Assembly: GCA_050084985.1 (NCBI GenBank)
Contig: JBITNC010000001.1
Location: 188,418,001-188,482,000, forward strand
Source: Nageia nagi
Lineage: Eukaryota > Pinophyta
Direction: 5' to 3'
DNA: 64,000 nucleotides
Shown: in pieces, positions 10,451-22,100 of the stretch
How the letters are laid out: each line of letters opens with the position of its first letter
Numbering within the stretch: the stretch's first letter is position 1
The notes under the pieces: generated by a model
Database searches by the model: none
Seen by the model: the letters and a program-made list of their open reading frames with translations, nothing else
Told to the model about the DNA's origin: nothing
Program-made: the position numbers and the translations under genes

Positions 10451-11690
10451 CTGCTCCATTGCCATTTGGCTACCAAAATAAATAAAATTTGTAACATGGG
10501 GGAACAAATATAGGAAACAGACAGTCACTATTATACTAATTGCAGAATTTCTACAGAGAAAAGCCTAGGTAATAGAGAACGGAGTTATTTTATAAAGCTG
10601 CAGTCTGCACCTGTCAAACAACATACTAAGCAGAAAGGTAAGTTGATGTTAACATTTCTAGATTCCCCTCAGATGAGGTATTTGCCATCTCACATTAACG
10701 ATGTTTCCTACAAGTATTGAGAAGACTAACAGATTTCGTGTCACCAAATTTTAACTGCTATACTACTCCCCCTAGAACCTGAAACCTAAGATGAATGTCT
10801 GTTTAAAGCAGACATTAGGTTACATGCCTTGAACTTGATGCTTCCAAGCAAAAGAAAAACATATTCCTATAACTCTGATGAAAATTATCTCTGCATCAGA
10901 CAAAAACTCAGAGTGAGCCCAATAGGTAAGGCTTGTGTACTCCATAGAGCGCAAGTTCAAAGCCACGGTTTCAATATGATGCCTCTTTGTGTACGGATAG
11001 TAGACATATAGGAAGTACAAGGTGATTCCATATATACATCATGGACCTTTAAAAACATGTTTTTCTTGTGGTTGAATAAGAACATACAAATTTGAAAAGG
11101 AATTATTGACAGAAATAATGAGAAACCAAGAAAACAAACGCTTATGCCATGCTTGTTGAAATTCCTGAAATTTCATAAAAATCCACCTTTTCAGTTTTCT
11201 TCAATGTGCCTAAATTCCCTGTCCATCACGCAACCTGCCAGGCTTTCTGCTCAGACTACAACTCTCTCTGTCCTTCCCATGTTCTTCCCTTCTATATTCA
11301 TCATTGTTCTTTCATACACCATAAATAGAAAAGCAAGAAATGGGAGCATGGTCCATCACTTGAGTAGAAGCCAAAAACTGTTTTGTTTACATGGCTATTA
11401 TATTCCAAGAATGAACATATATTTCTCCCCTCTCTCTATCCTACCCCTCCAGTTTCGCTATTAGGTTCAATCTATATCATTTGATATATGATCAAACAGA
11501 CCCATATCCCTTGAGATGGTTAAAAAGAGTAGGAACTAAAAGTTAGAAAAACATGCAAATTAAAATTGCTGTATATACTGATTTTATTGATGAGAAAGAA
11601 TGTGATTTAGCTCCATTTAATTTTCGTAAGTAATCTGGAGGAACCATATTTGTGTGACCAAAATGTTGTATTTTACAGAACGCAAAATAA
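10451..11690. other. Intron DNA without recognised element
   Basis: No transposon ends or coding motifs were identified. A tRNA-like pair of boxes near 10925-10975 (TAGGTAAGGC and AAGTTCAAAGCC) may be an old SINE, but I see no A-tail or target duplication. Confidence 0.4.
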
Positions 11691-11699
11691 GTATAGATT

Positions 11700-12480
11700 G
11701 GGCTAAGATATCCCATTGATACATACGAGGTAAATATTATCTCTTTTATCCCCGAAAGAAAGAGGACATAAATAATAAGAAAACTACTTCTATTGAATCT
11801 AGCATCACAATCTAGTGACATGGCCCATGGACAGAACATTACAACTCAGACTTAGCTAAACATGCTACCCCTAAGCATAACATTACAATTTGTGAGAGAG
11901 CCACCCACTTCAACTCATGGTCAAAAAGCATTGATCACCAAATACACTTTGACCCATAGAATATTAATACGGCGTTTAAACACAAAAAATGGCATTTTTT
12001 TTCCATTTTGAATTTTCCTGTACATTGCTCCAAAAAATGGAAAAAACGTCGTTTTCCTTTTTAAAAGAGGGGCTGTTTAAACGATGTTTAAACATGTAAA
12101 AAACATTGAATGCAAGTTTAAAACGTGGTCGTTTTTTCCTGTACCCGTCATTTTTTCCATATTTGCAAGTTTTGTGCACAAACTTTCCCCTTTTTTCCCC
12201 TTTTTTGGCGTTTTTCCCATATTCATGAATTTTAAAACCCACGATTTTTTGCCGTATTCATCGTTATTTGATTGCTTTTTTGCCGTTTTTACGTATTTAG
12301 CCCTGAGCCGTATTTTCAAAAAACCATTTTTTTATTCTATGCTTTGAACAGCCCCCCCTTCCTCATCGTCAAAGGGAGCTCATAACTAGTACAAGCACCT
12401 CCCCAGTTGCCGACAAGGTTCAAGCTTATAAAACTTTTCCAGCGATCAATCGTCCTCTTCAAAGCCATGGATTTTACATT
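11700..12480. repeat. Unknown dispersed repeat, copy 1 (interrupted)
   Basis: The stretch from about 11740 to 11954, continuing at 12350-12480, aligns with 26341-26402 plus 26678-26950. Shared blocks include TATTGAATCTA, GGCCCATG.ACAG, CATGCTA, a TCACCAAATACA block, AGCTCATAACT and ATCAATCGTC. This copy lacks the SINE present in copy 2 and contains a small hAT-like element absent from copy 2. The nature of the parent repeat is unknown; I found no coding motif in either copy. Confidence 0.7.
11947..12349. mobile_element. Non-autonomous hAT-like element (MITE), 387 bp
   Basis: The element at 11955-12341 begins CATAGAATA and ends TATTCTATG, a terminal inverted repeat of about 9 bp with CA...TG ends. 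It is flanked by CTTTGACC (11947-11954) and CTTTGAAC (12342-12349), an 8-bp target duplication with one mismatch, as expected for the hAT superfamily. The related repeat at about 26820 lacks the insert and serves as an empty site. The interior has several GTTTAAAC-like palindromes and GCCGTATT/GCCGTTTT strings near the ends, probably subterminal transposase-binding motifs. There is no coding capacity; open frames here are shadows. Confidence 0.8.
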
Positions 12481-12849
12481 TACTTATTAAAATAGTATAT
12501 GCTGTTTTTTATATTTCTATTCTCAGAAGGCCATTACCACCACTTCAAATTCAATGAACTCCACTTCTAATCTTTTGCATGTAGTGCTCGCTCGTTCTGT
12601 ATTTACCCTAAGGATAGCCAACTCATTTTGTAATAGATAAGTATAGTGATAGCTATTTTTACTAGTAGATAAGATAGGCACCACCCCACCTTACTGAAGT
12701 GAAACTTTAGCTTACAAATCAATGCATCACTAATAGTCTAATAGATAGATGTCTTTTGAATGTAAGAAGCATGCAAATTCTTACTTTCACAATAGTCATT
12801 TACTTTAGATCGGTGGTTCTATTCTTTTTCACTTTCACTAAACCCAAAA

Positions 12850-13312
12850 TCTGAGTTTCCAAATCACAAGTGAAGAATTATGTAATGGTTGCAAAATAGA
12901 ACACCAAGAGAGATCCACACATAACAATGATTGAAGAGAAATAGAAGCAAATAATGCACACAAGAATATGGGAAGCTATTTAAATCCCAAAAGTATACCA
13001 CAATACTAATCAAATACAATGCTTAGAAGCTTGTTAGAGCTCCATGTTTTTAAACGATGGCTAGGAGTGGCCTTCAAATAGGCTCAAGAACTCCTAGCAA
13101 TCTATGTTACTTAAGCCAATTATGAGTAGCCTTTAAATAGGCTTAAGAACTCCTACTTATCCATGTGACTTAACCACAATAGTAGACTTAAGTCATAAAT
13201 ACATAAATGCATTATATATCAAACAGGTGTTAGAAATATGGGCTATAGTACCATAAATACTCAAATTTTAATAAACACAAGGCTAACACTAAGTTTAGCA
13301 TAACACCCAACA
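12850..13312 (-). repeat. 3' LTR of Copia element I (outer end uncertain)
   Basis: On the minus strand a polypurine tract (CTTAAGGGAGG) is followed at 13312 by TGTTGGGTGTTATGC, a typical Copia LTR start. A TTTAAATA box and a T-rich segment follow in the next 350 bp. The far end, near 12.85-12.9 kb, could not be fixed because the 5' LTR of this element is missing. Confidence 0.6.
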
Positions 13313-13439
13313 ACCTCCCTTAAGTTAGATTTAGAGAGGTCAACCTTTGACAAAGAGGCAAAGGTGTCATCACTCCAACACCCTCTCTTGACGGCAACTT
13401 CCCTCAAAGTCTTGCACATCTCCATCATTTGTCTCAAGC

Positions 13440-14061
13440 AAAAAAAATGCCGCCTCCAACAATAGTTTGGTGAAGATGTCTTCCAACTAATCCTTCATCA
13501 AAATATATTGCACATCAAATCTCACCATTTTGCACTTTCTCATGGATCCAATGCATGTCAATCTCAATGTGCTTGGACTGTTGACAAAGAACTGAATTCT
13601 TGGTAATATGAATGGTACTTTGGTTATTAACCCATAACCATAACCAACAAGGTCCCTCCTATCCAAAGCCAAGCTTCTGACGTAGTAATACAACCACTAA
13701 AGTTGTTGTCCCATTGTTGAACATGCCTAAAATTCAACCTCCATAGAAGACTTGTATACTACACCTTACTTTTTGCTCATCTACACAATTGGACAACCTA
13801 CAAAAGTAAACAAGTACCGTGATGTAGACCTCTAATCTTCATCATCTCCATAACTAGAACCAACTTGGAAGTTCCTTCTCTCTCACAAATGATGCCCATC
13901 TCTACACTCTCTTTGACATACCTTCAAATTCTCTTGGCCACTATCCAATGGCAATCTTGTGACTTTGCCATGTACCTAGCCACATATCCAACTACCAAAG
14001 CAATATCCAATCTATTTTGGGTCAAATGTAACAAATCGCCCACTAGTGATCAATACAATGA
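13440..14061 (-). pseudogene. Copia element I, RT tail and RNase H remnant
   Basis: Minus-strand frames give SLVGDLLHLTQNRLDIAL and VARYMAKSQDCHW, the RT-RNase H junction motif of Ty1/Copia. They continue with QSTIHITKNSVLCQQSKHIEI and DMHWIHEKVQNGEI, the C-terminal RNase H motif, and a weak match to the terminal DIFTK sequence. Stops and frame changes occur between the blocks. A hAT element inserted at 14069/14070 separates this part from the rest of the same pol at 17885. Confidence 0.85.
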
Positions 14062-17000
14062 GGTGAGACCATAGTTAAAAAAATCGAAATCGAATCGGAA
14101 TCATTTGGTTGCAGGATTTTGATTTTTTGAAAAATCGGATAAAATCGGCATGGAGAAAAAATAAAGGAATTTCTCCTATTTGATAGGAAAACAAATCAGT
14201 TTTAGCTAAATCTGAATATTGCACATCAAATAGACAACATTCCATATAGAATAACATATAAAATATCCAACAATGCATATCAAAGCAATTGTAGAGTTCA
14301 ATATTACATATCGAATGTCAAGTGTCAAGGATCAAAAACATTAAAGATTTTCAATGTGACATAACAAAATCTGAATCACAAGATTCAAAACATTCATCTA
14401 GTGACTGCTACTACAACATTGCTATGAGCTATCATCCATGTTTTGCCTTCCGCAATCTCACTTTTGCAACTCTAGACCTAGTTGTTATTAGAGGTCCATC
14501 ATCATCAATATCATCTTCAAGAACATCTCCTCTATGTGATGGTCCTGCTACTAATGTACCCCATTGGGCCCTTTTTGCTTCTGTTGCCACCCTTTCAGCT
14601 TCCTCTCCCATTGCAACAGCTTGTTCTTCCATCCTTCGATACTCTTCAAAGGTGAAATCAAAATCCTGAGGCTGTAAAATCAAAATGCATTGCCCATCAA
14701 AAGCTGATAAAATATATTCAAAATCAAATTCAATAGCTAATCTATAAGTTGAAAATTGAAATCAAAATCTCTAACCTATTCTGGCACATCCTTCAACCAT
14801 GAAGCCCACCCATCACTTGCATCAATCTCATCCAACTCTATTGCATCATTACTTGTTCCTTCAATTTGTCTATGATGGAGGCAAAGGTTGTAATGCACAA
14901 AAACTAAATCATTCAAACGCTCATGGGTGAGCCTATTGCGTTTCTTTGAATGAATTTGCTCAAAAGTGCTCCACTTTCGCTCACACCCAAAAGAACTAGC
15001 TGGTTGGGATAAGATTTTTATGGCCACTTTTTGAAGATTTGGCGTATTACCACCATAATCCTCCCACCATAGATCTAAAAAACAACAGCAAGAAAAACAA
15101 ATAAGATATGCATTTTTCAAGATGTTACTAATTGGGCAATTCACTTTAAAAAGATTGAAAATGCATTTTGTTACTTAGAGCTAGAGTTGTCCTTGATTCT
15201 ATTCATTTTGGGGATGAGAACAAGTAGCCTTGTGCTTTCTTATAATCTTGAAGCTCTACTCTGAAAATTTTGGTCCTAACCTCCTTATCTGGCACAACAC
15301 GGTTAATAGCCTTGTGGAGACCTACAAAATTTAAATGCCCATCAAAATCCAATATATTCAAATTCAATAGGTTAAGTTGAAAATTGAAGGCAAAATCCTC
15401 AAAGTTGATTAATATTTACTAGTGGATACCTACATTAATCTCCCCATTCAATGGATCAAAATTGTTTGCATAGAAGAACTTGGGGTTTAAGTAAATCCCC
15501 GCTCCATGTAGAGGCTTATGCAATTGAGTATTCCACCTACGATCAACCATGTCCCAAATGTACTAAAATCTTGATGCTTGATAATCGAAAAAGGTAGATA
15601 TGGCCTCCATTGCCTCATACATGTATCCCATGGATGGCTTCTTTGAGTCCACAAGGCAAAGCACCCTCACTAAGGGCTCTATAATCTGCAAAGTGAATTA
15701 TCAATTATACAACTAAATTAATAACAATTTTAATGAATTAAATTTTAATCAATTCAATATGAAATGATTCGGAATTTCGAACAGTAGAAAAGTGGAAAAG
15801 TTGAAAATTGAAATAGAATTATACCCTCAAAATCTGAAGTGCGTTCGTCCAATAATAATCATCAAAGATACAATTAACGATATTCTTGCCCTCTGGTTCA
15901 TGTGCATATCTCGATTAGATCCACTTGTTGCTCACAAACATTTGTTTCAATGCAATTCGAGTATTAAAAATACTCTCCAATGTAAGAAATGATGTTGCAA
16001 ATCGTGTAGTGGCTACATGCAAAATTCATAAATTTAATTTAATGAAAAATAAAAAAAAATAGAATATAAAATAATAATAAATGCAATAAATTGAAAGTTG
16101 GGAAATAATAAAAAATTTACTAGGACGTCTTAGACCCTTTCCATTTGTGAAATCTATCCTCATCAAATGGAGGAACCAATCATGATTCTAGATATATTTG
16201 GTGATATTCTTTGTTGTTTCCACAACCTCTTTGATCCAATCTACCCTTCCAATGTCCTCAAGAAGTAAGTCGATGACATGTGCAGCACAAAGAGTCCAAA
16301 AAATGGTAGGGTATTCTTTCTCAATCCTCTCCCCTGCTTTAACGTATGCAGAAGCATTATCCGTGATAACCTACAATGTGCACAATATAAAATTTAAAGT
16401 TAAGTTTTAAACTTAGATGAATTAAATTTTAATTATTAAAAATTTAAATCAAAAAGTGATAACATGCACAAAATAAACCGAAACAAAATAGATAGAAAAT
16501 AATAAATATACCTGCACAACGTTCTCAGCCCCCACCTCCTCAATGACTATCTACAGCTACCCAAATAAATAATCACTATTTTTTATTTCACTTGATGCAT
16601 CCACTGACTTCAAGAATACCAGACCTTCTGAAGAAGCAGCCAAAAAGTTCAACAAAGTTCTCCCTTGTGTATCGGTCCAACCATCACTAAGAATGTTGCA
16701 ACCCTTTCTTCTCCAAATCTTCTTCTGCTCATCAATAACCCTCCTGCAATCTAAAACAGCTACATCCAACATAGGACCTCTCAAATCACTGTAAGTTGGT
16801 GCTTTGAATCCAACACCACAAGCAGCAATAGCTCTAACCATGTACTCCCAATATGGGGAGTTTGCCACAATGAAGGAAATATTAGAGTAATACCAGAAAT
16901 TTGCAATTGCCTTTTTGGCTTCCTCAAACTTATCCTTATTCCATGATTGATCGAGTGTGGTTTGACCACCACGAGGTGCAAAAAAATCACACCTCATTGC

Positions 17001-17884
17001 ACTACTAGAGCCTGCTGGATACCTCATCTTGCTGGTAGGGATTTGCTCAACTGTTGCACTACCATTAGCACCGCCCTCTTCAAAGAAATGGCCCTGGGTA
17101 GAACCTGCCCCTGGAAACCCTGGAGGTGGAGGTGGAGGGGGAGTTGGTGGAAACCCTCTAGCAATTTCTGATTTTGTTCTTTTCTTTGTCTGCTTCTCTG
17201 CTGCCTTGACTTCTATGATGGCAACCATTTGCCTTTGGACATCTTGATCCACCTTAGGGCAAGGTCTAACATTATTCCCAGCCATTCTTGCTAAGTGAAA
17301 TTTCATTCTGTAAATACCTCCACCAATAGGTTCCCTACAAAAATTGCAAATAAGAGTGCCTGCTATTTCAATCTCTATGACATATGGCCAAGCAGCATCT
17401 TTCCTATCTTTCCTACAGACTGGAGAACTCATACTTGCAGCTGCAAAAACAAAGAAAAAAGAAAAAAACAAATAGCTGAAACCTTGGAAAGTAAATAAAA
17501 AATACCCATCAAAACTCACAAAGCATTGGAAAGTTGGAAACTTACTTGGAATCTCTTCAAACTTGTTGAAAATGGTGTTAGCTAAGCTCCTCTCAGCTCT
17601 AGAATGCAAAAAAAATGAAATGACTGAGTTTTTGGGTGACTTAAACCCCTCTACCCGCGCCAAGACTAGACGATTTTTTGCTGATTTTTTAATCAGGAAT
17701 CGCAATTTTTTTCATAATCGAATCGGCCAAAAAATCGGATTTACTCCTGAAAAATCATCGGCCGATTTTTTGTTTAAAAAATCGCGAATCGGAATCTTAA
17801 AAAATCGGATAAACACTTTTTTGAAAAAAATCAGATCGTTTGCTTGGCCAATTCCGATTCGATTTTTATGACTATGGGTGAGAC
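14062..17884 (-). mobile_element. hAT transposon N, 3.8 kb, with TIRs and perfect 8-bp target duplication
   Basis: The element spans 14070-17876. Its ends are inverted repeats: CATAGTTAAAAAAATCG at the left, and at the right the complement of CATAGTCATAAAAATCG. Both continue into an AATCGGAA-type sequence. GGTGAGAC occurs on both sides (14062-14069 and 17877-17884), the 8-bp duplication characteristic of hAT. Removing the element and one duplication rejoins the Copia pol across the gap. Both ends carry repeated AAATCGG strings, likely subterminal binding motifs. A minus-strand transposase with several exons fills the interior. Confidence 0.95.
14432..17432 (-). pseudogene. hAT transposase of element N (BED finger, DUF659, dimerisation domain)
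   Basis: The transposase is spread over about seven minus-strand exons. The likely start, MSSPVCRKDRKDAAWPYV, is at 17432. A BED-type zinc finger follows (CNFCREPIGGG, then KFHLARMAG), a Pro-rich linker, and the DUF659 region (GPMLDVAVLD, CNILSDGWTD) to 16557. Later blocks are VITDNASAYVKAGERI, LCAAHVIDLLLEDIGRVDW (about 16375-16110), TTRFATSFLTLESIFNTRIA (about 16010-15820), a block ending LNPKFFYANNFDP (15690-15430), then WWEDYGGNTPNLQKVAIKIL with ERKWSTFEQIHSKKRNRLTH (15080-14776), the dimerisation domain, and an acidic C-terminal exon to 14432. Four apparent premature stops, in the exons near 16170, 15915, 15560 and 15200, mark it as inactive, although it may have died recently by the standard of its neighbours. 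Confidence 0.85.
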
Positions 17885-19150
17885 GTCAATTGCTGGATCA
17901 TTGGAAAGGCCCTACCAAGCTTTGTTCCAAATCGCATAGGACTCTTAGCCTCATGACAATCCTATATCCTAAATTTCTTCAAGAGCTAAAAGGCATACTT
18001 AGGTTGAAAAAGAAAATACTATCCTTCATTTGCTACACTTGTAGGCCCAAAAAATAGTGCAACAAACCCAAAATACGACATCTCAAAGGTATTTTTCAAC
18101 CTAACCTTAATGCCTCTAATTTTTGTATGGGAATTTCTTGTGAGAATCAAGTCATCCACATAGAGAACAATAATGATGACTTGACCACCTTTACACCCCA
18201 CATATGCATTGTTCTCCACCACACATTTAGAGAACCTTGAATTAATGAGAAAGGTATCTATTTTCCCATATCATTTCCTTGGTGCTTGCTTCACAATGAT
18301 ATCTTCAATTTGCAAACAAGCGAATTGGACCCATCTTCTTCAAATCATGGTGGTTGTTCCATATTGATATCTTCCTTCAAGTTACCATTGAGAAATGCAC
18401 TCTTTACATCTATTTGTTGCACCTTCCAATAAAAGCAAGAACCATATCTAATAAAAGGCAAATAGAATCCATCTAGGCCATAGGAGAAAATGAATCATAG
18501 TCAATATCCTCCCAAAAACATCCCTTAGCTACCAATCGAGACTTATGTTTCTTCACCTCACACTCAAATGTGTACTTGGTCTTGTAGACCCCTTTGCAAC
18601 TAACAATGTTTTTGCCCTTTTGCCTAGGAACCAACTCCCATGTGTTGTTCCTCATCAATGCCTCATACTCACTCCTCATTGTTGCATCCCACTCAAGTTT
18701 CCCATGCACTTGTTTGAAAGTATAAGGACCTCCCCTCCCTTAATCTTAGTCATGAGTGAAAAATTTACCCACTATACCTATCCACCAGTCCTCCTCTCAA
18801 CTCTATGTAAGTCCAAAGACTCACACAGAGCATTTCTCAAAGTAGAGCTAAGCTATCTTGGTCTCAATGCCCTATTTGAAGACTATGATATACCATCCAC
18901 TAATTGAGTATTGTGACTATGATCATACTAGTTTTCCCCAAGACGAGTCATATCAATGCCACCATCACTATGAGAATCACAACTCCCACCATCCAAGACA
19001 AGACCAACATCTCCATTATTATTGTGAGAATCAACATTCTCATCATCCAAGTGAGAACCAATTTTCTAACCACCCAAGTGAAGTCCAACAACTCCATCCT
19101 TAAAAATGAAGATCCCTCTCATGTCGATCACCATGCTCACCAAGAAATGC
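17885..19150 (-). pseudogene. Copia element I, RT remnant and integrase-RT linker
   Basis: On the minus strand the linker rich in Asp/Ser/His (about 19100-18900) is followed by WDATMRSEYEALMRNNTWEL, KHKSRLVAKG and, near 18160, VLYVDDLILTRNS, the Copia RT palm with the YVDD catalytic box preserved. Several stops and shifts break it. The sequence continues across the hAT insertion into 14061. Upstream (higher coordinates) it abuts element J; its gag, protease and integrase are missing. Confidence 0.82.
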
Positions 19151-19199
19151 ACCATGCGCACCATGAAGCAAACCACATGAACAAAAAGCCAAATAGCCT

Positions 19200-22100
19200 C
19201 TTTGTTGCCATATATTTTGTTTAGTAGTTGACATAGCCACCACCGACTAAAACTTAGAAGACCAAAACATAGCTCCTCTAGCAACAGTAAAAGTATGCCC
19301 ACCAATAGATTTACCTCCATCTAGATCTTCACCATGATCTGCATCCACAAAACCTTCAACATGCAAGTTTTCCAATCCATGGTAAATAGCAACATCCGAA
19401 GTGCCTCTTAAGTATCTAAGTATCGCTTCACTACTATCCAATGCTCCCTACTAGTATTTGCCATTGACCGACTAACAACTAGCACTGCTTGGGCAATGTT
19501 AGATCTGGTAATCATCATGGCAAACGTAAGGCTTCCTATTGTTGATGAGTATGGTACATGAGACATGCTTGTCTTCTCTACTTTTGTACTAGGACATTGA
19601 ACAAAAGATAATTTTATGTGAGGAGGAAGTAGGGTAGTAACTCGCTTAGTATCCTGCCTGTTGAAGAGTTGCAAAATCTTTTCAATCTATGATTGTTGAG
19701 ATAACAAATCTTCCTTCCTTTTCTATCTCTATGTATCCTCATTCCCATAATTAGGTACCCAACATCCTTCACAAAGGACTCTCTTGAGTACTATAGATGT
19801 TGGATGTCCCCATAGTAAGGGGAGGAAATAAAGAAGCGGTATGCCTAGAAAGCTACCATATTGAAGCTTTGGGAACCCTAGTAACCCTCTGCAGTGTCAG
19901 CTGAGTAAAACCTAAGGAAAAAACACTAGAACTTTGAGGTCATTGATTTTGAACATGCTAGGGCCTACAAACCAACATATCATCAACATACAATAATCAT
20001 CAAACCTCTTATAATATGCACAAAGGTCAGCTTCACTTTTGCTGAACTTTTGACTCTTCATGAAGGTGCCAAATTTTCTATACCACATCTTTGGCACCTA
20101 TTTCAAACCATATAGTAATTTCTTGAGTCTACAAACTAAATTCACCTTGCCTCTTTCTTCATAGCCCTCAAGCTGATTCACATATATCTCTTCCTCGAGA
20201 TCAACATGCTGGAAAGCTACCTTTACATCAAGTTGCTCCAATTCTAGATTTTGTACTACTACAAGAGCAAGTGAAACTCTACCAATAGTTAATTTTAAAA
20301 CTAGAGAAAATATTTCATTAAAATCTATACCTCACTTCTGCACATAACCTTTTACCACCTAGCAAGCTTTATAGCACTCTAACAATCCATTATTGTTTTT
20401 CTTTATTTTGTACACCCACTTATTACCAATAGTCTTTCTTTCAAGTTGAAGATCCACAAGCTCCCATGTTTCATTCTTGTGTAGAGCTTCCATTTCCTCA
20501 ACCAGGGCTTGTCTCCATTTTTCTGCATTCTCATATTCTCTAGCTTCTTGAAATCATCTAGGCTCACCAACATCAATTAACAAAGCAAAAGAACATTGTA
20601 AATCAAGAGAATACCTCATAAAAGGCCTTTGTGGAAGTGTAGATTTTCTAACCCAATGATTTGTTGGCAATGGCACTTGTTCTTGTGGTTGTTGAACTTG
20701 TTGATTTTCACTTTCATCAACATTCATATCAACTTCAACATGCACAATTTTAGGTGTTTGTAGTTCCTCTTTTCTTTGCAAGGATTTTTTATTAACATAA
20801 TATCCCAACTAAAAATTACTTTGTGGGCACTACGAGCCCACAATTGATACCCCTTCATTGTATCTCCATAGACAAGAAAAACATGCTTCTTTGATTTAGG
20901 GTCAAGTTTGGACCTCTTTTATATAGGTACATGGGCATATGCATCACATCCAAAAGTATGTAAATGAGAGTAATCAAATATTTTACCTTGCCAAACCTCC
21001 TTTGGAATTTGTCTATCCAACGCAACTATGAGTGATCTATTAATAAGGTAAACACTAAACAATTATATTAACAGCCTCTACCCAATACCTGCTCTACAAG
21101 TTAGATGAGCTAAGCATGCTCCTCGCACATTCCATAATTATGTGGTTCATCCATTCAGCCACACCATTTTGTTGTGGAGTATATGAAGTTGTCTTTTGGT
21201 GCTTAATTCCATGTTGCGTACAAAACTAATCAAACTCATTGGAACAATATTCACCCCCATTATATGACTTGAGGCATATAATAGGCTTGCCCAAACTTTT
21301 CTCTTCTCTTGCCTTATATTCATTGAATTTCTCCAAAGCATCTAACTTCCTTATTAGAAAATAAACCAATACTCTTCTAGAGTAATCATCTATAAATGTC
21401 AGAAAATTATTGTAACCACCTATGGATAGAGGTGGAGATAGTTCCACATATATCAAAATGTATCGATTGCAAAAAAATAGAACTCTTACCAATACTTGCA
21501 ATAACCCTAACCCTCTTTTCTTTACCAAAAATACAATGCTCATAGATGTCTAAATTGCAAGACTTCATCCTAACAAGCATACCATGATCATGCAAGATTT
21601 TCAACCCTTTCTTACTCATATGCCCAAGGATCTCATGCCATAGCATCAATACATCCTGAGCACTACTAGAGTTTGTTGCTACTGCATGGTTTGTCACCAT
21701 ATCACCACACAAACGGTATATAGTCCCATAAGATTCTCCTTTTGCTACCACTAAAGCTCCTTTGGTAATTTTGCACTTATTATTACCGAAGGTAATAATG
21801 TATCCAAGTTGATCCATCATTTTAATTGGAAGAAAATTCTTCTTCAAATCAAGCACATATCAAACATCACTTAACATCCTTTCTCTACCATCATCCAACC
21901 TAATACTTATGTCTACTCTTTCCACTATTGCATAAGGATTATCATCACCCAAGTAAACCATACCTCCATCATAGGGTTGATATTTAACAAACCAATCTCT
22001 ATGTGGAGTTCTGTGGAAAGATACACCTGAGTCCATAACCTAAGTGTTTAAACCAAATTTGTTGTTACTGTTACAAAATACCTCACATGATGTTGCCTCT

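Noticed and set aside
10451-10497. Upstream extension of exon 2 open frame (MLQILFILVAKWQW)
   Set aside because: It lies before the acceptor AG and breaks the family alignment; the joined exon 1-exon 2 frame is exact without it.
10900-10985. A box/B box-like pair suggesting another SINE or tRNA
   Set aside because: No cloverleaf can be drawn and no tail or target duplication is visible.
11976-12347. Three overlapping open frames in both strands
   Set aside because: They lie inside the noncoding MITE and are Lys/Phe-rich translations of T- and A-runs.
16947-17247. Plus-strand open frames opposite the hAT transposase
   Set aside because: Shadows of the Pro-rich linker and BED region, which are on the minus strand.
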